Source: Microbacterium sp. Root53 (GTDB lineage Bacteria; Actinomycetota; Actinomycetes; Actinomycetales; Microbacteriaceae). Taken from it: a stretch of 64,000 nt of DNA. The notes under the pieces were generated by a model that made no database searches, had not been told where the DNA came from, and saw nothing but the letters and a program-made list of their open reading frames with translations. Positions 27,961 to 36,672 of this stretch are shown piece after piece; the stretch's first letter is position 1, and every line of letters starts with the position of its first letter. The stretch is taken from the NCBI RefSeq assembly GCF_001426925.1, contig NZ_LMFR01000005.1, positions 1 through 64,000 on the forward strand, written 5' to 3'. Position numbers and translations under genes: made by a program.

Positions 27961-29415
27961 TCAGGCCCTGGGGGCGTGCGCCTGAAGGAACGCATACACC
28001 TCGGTGGTGTCGACCCCGGGGAACGAGCCCGTCGGGAGCGTGGCGAGGAGAGTGCGGGGCGTGGCCGCGTTGGGCCAGGCCCTGTCGCGCCAGGCTGCCT
28101 CGAGCTCCGCCGGCGGGCGTCGGCAGCACGTCTCCACCGCGTGCCTCGACACGCCGCGATGGGGCGTGTCGCGCCCCACGAACCACTTCGTGTCGTCGAA
28201 GCGCACGCCCACGCTGACCGAGTGGGCCCCCTGACTCGAGTGCTCGACGCGCGCGGTGCACCAGTAGGTGCCGTTTCCCGTGTCGGTGTACTGGTAGTAG
28301 GGGTTGAACCGGTCGTCGATGTCGAACACGACCCGGCTCGTCCACCGGCGGCAGCACAGCTGACCCTCGATCGACCCCAGCCGATCGGTCGGGAAGTTCA
28401 CGTCGTCGTTCTCGTAGGCCTTCGTGATCGTCCCCGACTCGTGCACCTTGAGGAAGTGCACGGCGATGTCCAGGTGGCGCGTCGCGAGGTTGGTGAACCG
28501 GTGCGCGGCGCTCTCGTACGAGACGGCGTACGCGTCTCGCAGATCCTCGATCGAGATCGCTCGCCGCGCCTTCGCCTCGCGCAGGAACGGAACCGCGTGA
28601 TCCTCCGGGATCAGCAGAGCCCCTGCGAGGTAGTTCTGCTCCACCCGCTGACGCAGGAACTCCGTGTAGTCGGCGGGCTCCGCATGCCCCAGCACACGGC
28701 TGGCGAGCGCCTGCAGGACGGCGGTGCGCGGATCGCCGCTCACCCGCTCCGGCAGGTAGATCCTCCGGTGGCGCAGGTCCGCGACGCTTCGCGTGGTCTG
28801 CGGGAGGTCCGGTGCGTAGTGCAGCGTGAATCCCAGATGGGCCGCGATGTCGCTCGCGGCACGCTGAGTCAGCGGCCCACCGGGGTGCCCGACCGCCGCG
28901 AGCAGGTCGCGCGCGTGCTGCTCGAGCTCGGCGAAGTAGTTGTGCTGGCGTCGCATGAGCCTGCGCAGCTCGAGGTTCGCCCGCCGCGCCTGCTCCGGTG
29001 TCGCGGCGCGCTCGTCGTGGAGCCGGTCGACCTCGGCCGCGAGCGACAGGATCGCCCGGAGCGCGTGATCCGGCACGGACTTGGAGATCCGGAACGGCTC
29101 CAGCCCCAGCGACTGCAGCCGGGGAGAGCGCAGCGCGCGCTCGACCGCCAGCTCCAAGCCCGCGCGCTCGTCCAGCGCTTCGGTCTCGAGCAGGGCGTCC
29201 AGCCCGGTGCCCAGCGCCTTCGCGATCGCCCGCAGCATCGACAGGCGCGGCTCCCGGCGCCCGTTCTCGAGCATCGACAGCTGGCTCGGCGCACGCCCGA
29301 CCGCCGCCGCGAGGGCATCCAGGGTCATGCCGCGCTCGGCGCGGAGCTGCCGGATGCGGCGCCCCACCGCGAGAGCATCGGGACCGTCTTCGTCGAGAAG
29401 TTCCGCCGTGGTCAT
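27961..29415 (-). CDS. ramB: RamB-like transcriptional regulator of acetate metabolism
   Basis: 484 residues. The N-terminal XRE helix-turn-helix is [20 protein letters not shown] with [20 protein letters not shown] (residues 17-56). The middle has an ImmA/IrrE-like (DUF955) region with [11 protein letters not shown] and [17 protein letters not shown]. The C-terminal DUF2083 part contains Cys-rich QLCCRRW and ETCCRRP. This layout matches corynebacterial RamB and mycobacterial Rv0465c-type proteins, which control isocitrate lyase and malate synthase genes. Its divergence from aceA-aceB strongly supports that role. ATG 29415 is the family-like start; CATGAT lies six bases before it. Confidence 0.85.
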   Translation of the reverse strand: MTTAELLDEDGPDALAVGRRIRQLRAERGMTLDALAAAVGRAPSQLSMLENGRREPRLSMLRAIAKALGTGLDALLETEALDERAGLELAVERALRSPRLQSLGLEPFRISKSVPDHALRAILSLAAEVDRLHDERAATPEQARRANLELRRLMRRQHNYFAELEQHARDLLAAVGHPGGPLTQRAASDIAAHLGFTLHYAPDLPQTTRSVADLRHRRIYLPERVSGDPRTAVLQALASRVLGHAEPADYTEFLRQRVEQNYLAGALLIPEDHAVPFLREAKARRAISIEDLRDAYAVSYESAAHRFTNLATRHLDIAVHFLKVHESGTITKAYENDDVNFPTDRLGSIEGQLCCRRWTSRVVFDIDDRFNPYYQYTDTGNGTYWCTARVEHSSQGAHSVSVGVRFDDTKWFVGRDTPHRGVSRHAVETCCRRPPAELEAAWRDRAWPNAATPRTLLATLPTGSFPGVDTTEVYAFLQAHAPRA

Positions 29416-29447
29416 GCCGGGATCATGCCACAGAACGTCCGCAGAAC

Positions 29448-29467
29448 AGAAGATCTGGCGATCTTCT
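29448..29467. promoter_or_regulatory. Inverted repeat between the RamB-like gene and aceA: candidate operator
   Basis: AGAAGATC (29448-29455) and GATCTTCT (29460-29467) are perfect 8-bp arms around TGGC. It is the most symmetric sequence in the 131-base divergent interval. It does not look like the published corynebacterial RamB motif, so the binding protein is open. Confidence 0.5.
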
Positions 29468-29546
29468 CCCGGCGAACTTGGTCTACGCGCGCTTCTCTTC
29501 ACAGATCGTGGACCTCAAGAAGTCCCCCGAGACGAGGAGCACGACG

Positions 29547-30860
29547 ATGAGCACTCTCGATCAGCACCCCATGCCCGCCCGCCCCGGCGATCAGACGCAG
29601 ACCGCGGACGACCTGCGCCTGGAGTGGAGCGCCGACCCGCGCTGGAGCGGGATCGCGCGCGACTACACGGCCGAGGACGTCATCCGGCTGCGCGGAACGG
29701 TCCGCGAGGACGCGACGCTCGCCCGGCGGGGCGCGCAGACCCTCTGGCAGCGCCTGGCCGACGCCGAGCCGGTGCGCGCCCTCGGCGCGATGACCGGGAA
29801 CCAGGCGGTCCAGCAGGTCCGCGCCGGTCTGAAGGCCATCTATCTCTCCGGCTGGCAGGTCGCGGCCGACGCCAACCTGTCGGGCCAGACCTACCCCGAC
29901 CAGTCGCTGTACCCGGCCAACTCCGTTCCGGCTGTGGTGCGCCGCATCAACAATGCGCTGCTGCGCCAGGATCAGCTCGAGCACGCCGAGGGCGGCACGA
30001 CGCGCGACTGGATGGCACCGATCGTCGCGGACGCGGAGGCCGGGTTCGGCGGTCCGCTCAACGCCTATGAGCTGGCGCACGCGATGATCCAGGCCGGCGC
30101 CGCCGGCATCCACTGGGAGGACCAGCTCGCGAGCGAGAAGAAGTGCGGCCACCTCGGCGGCAAGGTGCTCGTGCCGACGCAGCAGCACATCCGCACCCTC
30201 AACGCCGCGCGCCTCGCTGCCGACGTCGCGGGCGTCCCGACCATCCAGATCGCCCGCACCGACGCCCTGGCGGCCGATCTGCTGACCAGCGACGTCGACG
30301 AGCGCGACCGCCCGTTCCTGACCGGCGGGCGCACGAGCGAGGGGTTCTACCGCGTGCGGAACGGCATCGAGCCGGTCATCTCCCGCGGCCTGGCGTACGC
30401 GCCGTACGCCGACCTGCTGTGGGTGGAGACCGGCACGCCCGACGTGGAGCTCGCCCGAGAGTTCGCCGCAGCGATCCACGCGGAGCACCCGGGCAAGATG
30501 CTCGCCTACAACTGCTCGCCCAGCTTCAACTGGCGGCGGGCGCTCTCGGACGCCGAGATCGCCTCGTTCCAGGACGAGCTCGCCGCGCTGGGCTACCGGT
30601 TCCAGTTCATCACCCTCGCGGGGTTCCACGCTCTGAACCACTCGATGTTCCAGCTCGCGCGCGGCTACGCCGAGAACGCCATGACGGCGTACGTCGACCT
30701 GCAGGAGGCGGAGTTCGCCGCCGAGAAGGACGGGTACACCGCGACGAAGCATCAGCGCGAGGTGGGCACCGGCTACTTCGACCACGTCTCCACGGCGCTC
30801 AACCCCGACAGCGCCACCCTCGCCCTCGTGGGCTCCACCGAGTCCGAGCAGTTCCATTGA
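29547..30860 (+). CDS. aceA: Isocitrate lyase
   Basis: 437 residues; splits isocitrate into succinate and glyoxylate in the glyoxylate shunt for growth on acetate or fatty acids. The active-site signature [11 protein letters not shown] is present with the catalytic Cys, along with [25 protein letters not shown] and YNCSPSFNW. The length and pattern match the short (type I) actinobacterial enzyme. ATG 29547 (MSTLDQHP) is preceded by ACGAGGAGC. It is divergent from the RamB-like gene and 49 bases ahead of aceB, with which it forms an operon. Confidence 0.96.
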   Translation: MSTLDQHPMPARPGDQTQTADDLRLEWSADPRWSGIARDYTAEDVIRLRGTVREDATLARRGAQTLWQRLADAEPVRALGAMTGNQAVQQVRAGLKAIYLSGWQVAADANLSGQTYPDQSLYPANSVPAVVRRINNALLRQDQLEHAEGGTTRDWMAPIVADAEAGFGGPLNAYELAHAMIQAGAAGIHWEDQLASEKKCGHLGGKVLVPTQQHIRTLNAARLAADVAGVPTIQIARTDALAADLLTSDVDERDRPFLTGGRTSEGFYRVRNGIEPVISRGLAYAPYADLLWVETGTPDVELAREFAAAIHAEHPGKMLAYNCSPSFNWRRALSDAEIASFQDELAALGYRFQFITLAGFHALNHSMFQLARGYAENAMTAYVDLQEAEFAAEKDGYTATKHQREVGTGYFDHVSTALNPDSATLALVGSTESEQFH

Positions 30861-30909
30861 GCGCCCACCCCGCGCGCCACCGCATTCACTCCAGCGCAAG
30901 GAGAGCAGC

Positions 30910-32571
30910 ATGACCATCATCGACACCGCCCCGACGAGGACGGACTTCCCCACGCCCGAACCCACCGCTCCTTCCATCGAGGTGGTGGGCGCCATCCACC
31001 CCCGGTTCGAGGAGATCCTCACGCCGGAAGCGCTCGCGTTCCTGGCGCAGCTCCACGAGCTGTTCGCCGCCGCGCGGTACGCCCGGCTCGCCGATCGTCT
31101 GCGTCGTGGCTATGAGATCGGCACCGGCCGGGATCTGCGGTTCCGCGACGACACCGCGCGCATCCGGGACGACGACGGCTGGCGCGTCGCCGGGCCCGGC
31201 CCCGGACTGGAGAACCGGCGCGTCGAGATCACGGGTCCGACCGATCCCCGGATGACCGTCAACGCGCTCAACTCCGGCGCCGACGTGTGGCTCGCCGACC
31301 AGGAGGACGCCACCAGCCCCACCTGGCGGAACGTGATCGGCGGACAGCTGTCGCTGCGCGACGCCATCCGCGGGCGGCTCATCCACACGACCCCGGAGGG
31401 CAAGCGCTACGAGGTCACGGCGGCACGCACGCCCACCATCGTGATGCGCCCCCGCGGCTGGCACCTCGAGGAGCACCACCTGCGGTTCACCGACCGTCAC
31501 GGCCGCAACCGCCCGGCATCCGGCTCGCTCGTGGACTTCGGGCTCTACTTCTTCCACAACGCCGAGGAGCTCATCGCCCGCGGCGCGGGGCCCTACTTCT
31601 ACCTGCCGAAACTGGAGTCGGCCGAGGAGGCCCGCCTCTGGGACGACGTGTTCAGCTTCGCGGAGCAGTACGTCGGCATCCCCCGCGGCACCATCCGCGC
31701 GACGGTGCTGATCGAGACGCTCCCCGCGGCGTTCGAGATGGAGGAGATCCTGTACGAGCTGCGCCACCACGCGGCGGGCCTGAACGCCGGGCGATGGGAC
31801 TACATCTTCTCGGCGATCAAGACCTACCGGGGCCGTGGCGCACGGTTCGTGCTGCCGGACCGCAACGAGGTCACGATGACCGTGGGGTTCATGCGCGCCT
31901 ACACCGAGCTGCTGGTCAAGACGGCGCATCGGCGCGGCGCGTACGCCATCGGCGGCATGAGCGCGTTCATCCCGAGCCGGCACGACGCCGAGATCAACGC
32001 GCGCGCTCTCGAGAAGGTGGCCGCCGACAAGCGCCGGGAGGCCGGCGACGGCTTCGACGGCACCTGGGTCGCGCATCCCGACCTCATCCCTGTCGCCCGC
32101 GCCGAGTTCGACGCCGTGCTCGGCGACCGGCCGAACCAGCTGGAGCGCACGCGCGACGACGTCACCGTGTTCCCCCGCCAGCTGCTCGATCTGTGGATCG
32201 GTCGTCCCATCACGGACGAGGGCGTGCGCGGCAACGTCTCGGTGGCGATCCGGTACATCGAGGCGTGGCTGCGCGGCATCGGGGCCGTCGCGATCGACGG
32301 GCTCATGGAGGACGCGGCGACGGCCGAGATCTCGCGGTCGCAGGTCTGGCAGTGGATCCGGCAGGAGCGCAGCACCGAAGAGGGCACGCCCATCACGCGC
32401 GAGCACGTGTCACGCCTGGTCGACGAAGTGCTCGCCGCCTCGCCGCGCCACGACGGCGACCGCTTCGACGAGGCCGCCGCGGTGTTCCGCGACGTCGCAC
32501 TGAGCGAGACGTTCCCGGCCTTCCTCACCGTGAAGGCGTACGCCGAGCACCTGGTCGAGCTCGACCGCTGA
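30910..32571 (+). CDS. aceB: Malate synthase A
   Basis: 553 residues; condenses glyoxylate with acetyl-CoA to malate, the second step of the glyoxylate shunt. The family pattern is complete: DFEDATSPTW-like LADQEDATSPTWRN, MRPRGWHLEEHHL, YFYLPKLESAEEARLW, RATVLIETLPAAFEMEEIL, GRWDYIFSAIKT and MSAFIPSRHD, with catalytic Arg and Asp in MRPRGW and MEDAATAE regions. It is the A form, not the long GlcB form found in mycobacteria. AAGGAGAG precedes the ATG. A hairpin terminator follows. Confidence 0.95.
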   Translation: MTIIDTAPTRTDFPTPEPTAPSIEVVGAIHPRFEEILTPEALAFLAQLHELFAAARYARLADRLRRGYEIGTGRDLRFRDDTARIRDDDGWRVAGPGPGLENRRVEITGPTDPRMTVNALNSGADVWLADQEDATSPTWRNVIGGQLSLRDAIRGRLIHTTPEGKRYEVTAARTPTIVMRPRGWHLEEHHLRFTDRHGRNRPASGSLVDFGLYFFHNAEELIARGAGPYFYLPKLESAEEARLWDDVFSFAEQYVGIPRGTIRATVLIETLPAAFEMEEILYELRHHAAGLNAGRWDYIFSAIKTYRGRGARFVLPDRNEVTMTVGFMRAYTELLVKTAHRRGAYAIGGMSAFIPSRHDAEINARALEKVAADKRREAGDGFDGTWVAHPDLIPVARAEFDAVLGDRPNQLERTRDDVTVFPRQLLDLWIGRPITDEGVRGNVSVAIRYIEAWLRGIGAVAIDGLMEDAATAEISRSQVWQWIRQERSTEEGTPITREHVSRLVDEVLAASPRHDGDRFDEAAAVFRDVALSETFPAFLTVKAYAEHLVELDR

Positions 32572-32579
32572 ATCGGCAA

Positions 32580-32612
32580 CCGGGGCCGCCCGTCTCGCTC
32601 GGGCGGCCCCGG
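32580..32612. terminator. Hairpin terminator between aceB and the polymerase gene
   Basis: CCGGGGCCGCCCG (32580-32592) pairs perfectly with CGGGCGGCCCCGG (32600-32612) around a seven-base loop. Lying between convergent genes, it may work both ways. Confidence 0.75.
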
Positions 32613-32617
32613 TGGCG

Positions 32618-34396
32618 TCAGTCCTTCGCGGCGCTGCCGGAGATCCGCAGGTCCAGCCGGAAGTCCACGGGGAAGGTCCCGAACAGGAGGCGGCCGGCCG
32701 AGGCGGCCGAGGCGCGCATGGCCTCGGCCGCCTCCTCCGCCTGCTCGGCCGGCGCGTGCACGAGGACCTCGTCGTGGAGGAAGAAGGCGATGTGCGCGCG
32801 CCGGGCGAACGCCGGCCCGGACCGCGGCGCCGCCCGATCGGCCGCGACCGGGGGCAGCTGCGCGAGGCGCAGGCGCAGGTCGGCGAGCCACGCGAGCGCC
32901 CACTCCGCCGCGGTCCCCTGCACCACGAAGTTCCGCGTGAACCGGCCGCGGTCGCGCGCGATGCGACGGGCGCGGCTCTCGTCGGCGGCGGATGCGGCGG
33001 GCCCGGACGCCCGCTCCTGGGCCGCGCGCCACGCCGCCTCGGGCGGTGGCGAGGTGCGGCCGAGCCAGGTGGCGACCACGCCGCCCTCCTCCCCCATGCG
33101 CGCGGCGGCGTCGACCAGCCCCATCGCCTGCGGGAAGACCTTGCGCAGCCGAGGCACGAGGCGACCGGAGTCGCCGGTCGTCGCGCCGTACATCGCGCCC
33201 AGCACCGCGATCTTCGCCTCGGCGCGCGTCGCGACCGCCCCGCTCGCGACGATGCCCTCGTAGAGGTCGCGGCCTCGTGCGGCGTCGGCCATCCGCTCGT
33301 CTCGCGCCATGGCGGCGAGCACGCGCGGCTCGAGCTGCGCGACGTCCGCCCCGACGATGCGCCAGCCCGGATCCGCCCGCAGCGCCCCGCGCAGCTGGCG
33401 CGGGAGCTGCAGCGCGCCGCCGCCGGACGACGCCCAGCGCCCGGTGACGACGCCGCCGGGCACGTAGACGGGGCGGAAGCGCCCGTCGTGCACCCACTCG
33501 TCGAGCCACGCCCACCCGTTCGCCGTGAGCAGGCGCGCGAGGCGCTTGTACTCGAGCAGGGGCGGGATGGCGGGGTGATCGATCTGGCCGAGCTCCCACT
33601 TGCTCGTGGACTCCACGAGGATCCCCGCGTCGTGCAGCGACTTCAGCAGGCGCGGCGGGGAATCGATCGAGACCGTCGGGTCGTCCAGGGCCTCCCGCAC
33701 CTCCGCCGCGAGACGCGCCATCCGCTCGGGGACGCCGCCCACCCGGCGGGGGCCCAGCACGTCGGCGAGGATGGCGGCGTGGTGCTCCGCGTCCCAGGGA
33801 ACGCCGGCCACGCGCATCTCGCAGGCGACCAGAGCACCGGCCGACTCCGCGGCCAGCAGGAGGCGCATCCGCCCGGGATCCGCGGCGCGCGCCGCGGCGT
33901 CATCCTGGCGCGCGAGCTCCGCCACGATCTCGCGCAGGTCGTCCCGACGCGGCGCCGACGGCCCCGCATCGAGGTCGAAGAGGGCCTCCGCGCGGTCCGC
34001 CGTCGCGTCGTCGGGTGCATCCCAGGCCGTCGCGGCCCGCAGCTCCGCCGCGCCGGGGACCGCGTCGCGGAGGATCGCGTGACACAGGCGCAGGTCGTGG
34101 CAGCGCCCGACGCGCACGCCGGCCGCGAGCAGTGCGGGGTACCACGCGGCGGTGCTTGACCAGACCCAGCGCACCCCTCGCCCCGAGGCGGACGCCTCCG
34201 ACTCGCGCTCGGCGACCCAGGCGGGCAGCTCCGCGGTGGTCAGCGGCCGTCGGCCGCGCTCGCGGTCCCGGTCCAGCGCGATCGCGACGACTCCCCCGCC
34301 GGGCGTGCGTCCCAGCGCGATCCGGTCGGCATCCGCCCACGGCGACATGTCCGCGCCCATGGACGCGGTCGCGACCGGATCAGAAGAGGACGTCAC
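32618..34396 (-). CDS. Family A DNA polymerase-like protein (stand-alone Pol I-type)
   Basis: 592 residues from GTG 34396 (ATG 34360 would remove the overlap with rnhA and is equally possible). It has the polymerase fold without a 5' nuclease domain. Motif A is GADVAQLEPRVLAAMARDE, motif B is RAEAKIAVLGAMYG, QGTAAEWAL follows, and motif C is FFLHDEVLVHAP, so the catalytic Asp and the Arg, Lys and Tyr of the O helix are present. The position of the E. coli Phe762 is Leu. The N-terminal 200 residues correspond to the 3'-5' exonuclease, but no DxE motif is visible. It overlaps rnhA by 17 bases. Confidence 0.82.
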   Translation of the reverse strand: MTSSSDPVATASMGADMSPWADADRIALGRTPGGGVVAIALDRDRERGRRPLTTAELPAWVAERESEASASGRGVRWVWSSTAAWYPALLAAGVRVGRCHDLRLCHAILRDAVPGAAELRAATAWDAPDDATADRAEALFDLDAGPSAPRRDDLREIVAELARQDDAAARAADPGRMRLLLAAESAGALVACEMRVAGVPWDAEHHAAILADVLGPRRVGGVPERMARLAAEVREALDDPTVSIDSPPRLLKSLHDAGILVESTSKWELGQIDHPAIPPLLEYKRLARLLTANGWAWLDEWVHDGRFRPVYVPGGVVTGRWASSGGGALQLPRQLRGALRADPGWRIVGADVAQLEPRVLAAMARDERMADAARGRDLYEGIVASGAVATRAEAKIAVLGAMYGATTGDSGRLVPRLRKVFPQAMGLVDAAARMGEEGGVVATWLGRTSPPPEAAWRAAQERASGPAASAADESRARRIARDRGRFTRNFVVQGTAAEWALAWLADLRLRLAQLPPVAADRAAPRSGPAFARRAHIAFFLHDEVLVHAPAEQAEEAAEAMRASAASAGRLLFGTFPVDFRLDLRISGSAAKD

Positions 34397-34862
34397 CGCC
34401 GACCGCGTCCGGCGCCGGCGCCGACGAGTGCGCGTCGAGGTCGCGGCGGAAGCTCGCGCGCGCGTCCATCGACTCGTTGGCCGCCGCGTCGGCGAGCTTG
34501 TTCGCGTTGCGCGGCACCCACTCGAACGTGACGGTGCGCCCGCCGATCAGCTCGTGCGCGCGGCGCGCCAGCACCTGCATGTCGGGGTGCTTGATCTTCC
34601 AGCGGCCGGTCATCTGCTCGACCACCAGCTTGGAGTCCATGCGCACGTGGATCGCCTTCGGGTCGCGCTCGAGCGCGGCCTGGATGCCCGCGATCATGCC
34701 GTTGTACTCGGCGACGTTGTTGGTGGCCACGCCCACGTAGACACCGAGTTCGCTGATGACCTCGCCCGTCGCGGGGTCGATCACGACCGCGCCGCCCGCC
34801 GCGACGCCGGGGTTGCCGCGGGATCCGCCGTCGGCCTCGACGATGAGCGCCCCCGCGCTCAC
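34380..34862 (-). CDS. rnhA: Ribonuclease HI family protein
   Basis: 160 residues. The RNase H catalytic carboxylates are seen as VEADGGSRGNPG (Asp), NNVAEYNGMIAGIQAAL (Glu) and VRMDSKLVVEQMTGRWKIK (Asp), with a final Asp in ANKLADAAANESMD. It removes RNA from RNA-DNA hybrids, for example R-loops. GTG 34862 overlaps the stop of the zinc-ribbon gene (GTGA), so both are translationally coupled. The C-terminal 25 residues are a divergent acidic tail. The pairing of the zinc-ribbon protein with an RNase H is common in actinobacteria. Confidence 0.88.
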   Translation of the reverse strand: MSAGALIVEADGGSRGNPGVAAGGAVVIDPATGEVISELGVYVGVATNNVAEYNGMIAGIQAALERDPKAIHVRMDSKLVVEQMTGRWKIKHPDMQVLARRAHELIGGRTVTFEWVPRNANKLADAAANESMDARASFRRDLDAHSSAPAPDAVGGDVLF

Positions 34863-35626
34863 TCGGCGCCCTCCGTGAACCGCACGCCGCCCGGGGTGAG
34901 GCCGGACTCCGCCGTCCGCACCGCGATCGTGCCGCACTCGGGGCAGTGCGCGACCTCGTCGGCGGGGGTGTCGCGCAGCTTCTGCAGATCGCTCGGCGGC
35001 AGCACCATGTTGCACGCGCCGCACATGCCGCGCGTGAACAGGGCCGCGCCGACGCCGCGGGCCGCGATCCGCTCGTACAGCCCGAGCAGGTCGGCCGGGA
35101 GGCGCCCGGCGACGGCCGCGCGGTCGCGCGTGAGCGACTCGATGTCGCTCGTCGCCTTCGCCACGAGCGCCTTGGCCTCGGCGCTGAGCCGCTGGCCCTC
35201 CGACGTCGTCTCGTCCATGAGCGCCTGCTGCTCGGCCAGCGCGGCCTCGGCCTGCTCGAGCTTCTCCATGAGCTCCAGCTCGGCGTCCTCGAGATCGCTG
35301 CGGCGGCGGTCGAGGCTCGCGATCTCGTGCTCGAGGCCCTGCGCGTCCTTCGCGCTGGAGGTCGAGGCGAGCCGCTCGGCGTCGCGCGCCCGGCGCGCCG
35401 ACACGACCTCGACGTCGGCCTCGATGCGCTTGAGCTCGGTCCGCAGGTCGTCGCGAGCGCCGGCGCGCGCGGCCAGCTCGCGGCCGAGCGTCGTGCGCTG
35501 CGCGATCAGCTCCTGCACGCGGGCCGCCTGCGGTGGGTTCTTCCGCGCGTGCTCGGCCTGCGCCAGGCGGCGGTCGATGTCGGCGACGTCGAGCAGGAGC
35601 AGCTGGGCGGAGGGGTTGGCTTTCAT
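34859..35626 (-). CDS. Zinc-ribbon coiled-coil protein (CT398/CdsZ-like)
   Basis: 255 residues: a long coiled coil rich in Glu, Ala and Arg (about 10-190, for example ELKRIEADVEVVSARRARDA) followed by a C4 zinc ribbon, GMCGACNMVLPP and AHCPECGTIAV. The family is conserved in actinobacteria upstream of RNase H genes but its role is not firmly known. The N-terminus MKANPSAQLLLLDVADIDRR is family-like, so ATG 35626 is right even though it lies one base after the 3' end of tRNA-Val and has no ribosome-binding site of its own. Confidence 0.85.
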   Translation of the reverse strand: MKANPSAQLLLLDVADIDRRLAQAEHARKNPPQAARVQELIAQRTTLGRELAARAGARDDLRTELKRIEADVEVVSARRARDAERLASTSSAKDAQGLEHEIASLDRRRSDLEDAELELMEKLEQAEAALAEQQALMDETTSEGQRLSAEAKALVAKATSDIESLTRDRAAVAGRLPADLLGLYERIAARGVGAALFTRGMCGACNMVLPPSDLQKLRDTPADEVAHCPECGTIAVRTAESGLTPGGVRFTEGAE

Positions 35627-35627
35627 G

Positions 35628-35700
35628 TGGGCCCTGCCGGGATCGAACCGACGACACCCTGGGTGTAAACCAGGTGCTCTACCAGCTGAGCTAAAGGCCC
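35628..35700 (-). tRNA. tRNA-Val (anticodon UAC)
   Basis: 73 nucleotides on the minus strand folding into a complete cloverleaf: acceptor GGGCCTT with AGGGCCC, D arm GCTC/GAGC, anticodon stem CCTGG/CCAGG around TTTACAC (anticodon TAC), and T arm with loop TTCGATC. The CCA end is not encoded; the sequence after the discriminator A is C and then the ATG of the zinc-ribbon gene. Confidence 0.95.
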
Positions 35701-35748
35701 GTTCCTCGAGTCTACGGGGCGGCCGTGCGCCATCCGCGACGAGGAGAG

Positions 35749-36543
35749 TCAGCCGAGCCGGACGGGATCCCCGACGCGGATCTCGCCCCCGGCGGCCTCG
35801 GGCAGCAGCAGGATGCCGAGCGTCGGCTCGGCCTGCGCGAACTCGCGGGTGAGGATCCGGAGGAGCCCCGCGTCCCGCTCCCCGGTGTCGGGGTTGGCGT
35901 GGATGGCGAGGCAGCGTCCGATCGGCCCCTGCACGCGGAAGGCGACCGCGCCGATCGTGACGCCGCCGGCCCAGGACAGCTCCGCCCAGGCATCGGTCCC
36001 GCCGATCACGATGTTGGATCGGAACCGCCGGTCGTCCACCGGCGCGTCGACCGCGGCGTCCAGGGCCGCGACCGACGCCGCGGCGTGCAGCGACACGAAG
36101 CCCCGCGGGCGGTCCTGGAACCGCGCCGTCGCCCCGTCGCCGACCAGCCGCAGCGGGAGCCGCCCCTCGCCCCGCAGCCGACGGGCGTCCGGGCCGTCCA
36201 GGACCCAGGCGGCGACCGCCTCCGAGATCCGTTCGCGGCCCGCCTCGTCCAGCACGTCCTCTGCGAGCACGTCGGCCTCGTCCGCGACCCGCAGGCGCCC
36301 CGGCTCCTCGTCGTACGCCACGTGCAGGCGCGCGAGCGAGGGGAAGTCCACGAGCGCGAGGCCGCGGCTCTTGGGCCAGTGGTCCAGGCCGTCCCGGTCC
36401 TCCGGCGTCGCGGCGTCGGCGAACCGGAGCGCGAGCACGCGGTCCCCCACCACCCGGCCGTCCGGCCCGACGACCAGCGATTCGCGCCGCTCGGGCGTGA
36501 ACCCCTTGACAGGATGGCGGTACAGGGACTGCACGAATTGCAC
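35749..36543 (-). CDS. MOSC domain-containing protein (YiiM/MOCO-sulfurase C-terminal type)
   Basis: 264 residues. The N-terminal beta-barrel is marked by LYRHPVKGFTPERRESLVVG and GDRVLALRF. The MOSC domain proper follows, with FRSNIVIGGTDAWAELSW, VQGPIGRCLAIHANPDTGER and LLRILTREFAQAEPTLGILL; the conserved Cys is in GRCLAI. MOSC proteins carry sulfur for metal-sulfur clusters or reduce N-hydroxylated compounds. GTG 36543 is used. It is not linked to molybdenum-cofactor genes here, and its partner is unknown. Confidence 0.85.
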   Translation of the reverse strand: MQFVQSLYRHPVKGFTPERRESLVVGPDGRVVGDRVLALRFADAATPEDRDGLDHWPKSRGLALVDFPSLARLHVAYDEEPGRLRVADEADVLAEDVLDEAGRERISEAVAAWVLDGPDARRLRGEGRLPLRLVGDGATARFQDRPRGFVSLHAAASVAALDAAVDAPVDDRRFRSNIVIGGTDAWAELSWAGGVTIGAVAFRVQGPIGRCLAIHANPDTGERDAGLLRILTREFAQAEPTLGILLLPEAAGGEIRVGDPVRLG

Positions 36544-36672
36544 GCTTCCATCCTGCCTCTCCGCGTGGGGCTAGGCTGATGGGCGATCACGCGTGCGCAC
36601 CCGACCCGTCGGCGCACGCGCAGGCACGTTTTCGCGAGGCACGACCTGCCCCGCTCGACGAAAGGGCATCCG

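Noticed and set aside
27543-28217. Short and medium open frames across the RNase P RNA region
   Set aside because: The conserved RNA core and P1 pairing explain this stretch; the frames have no family features.
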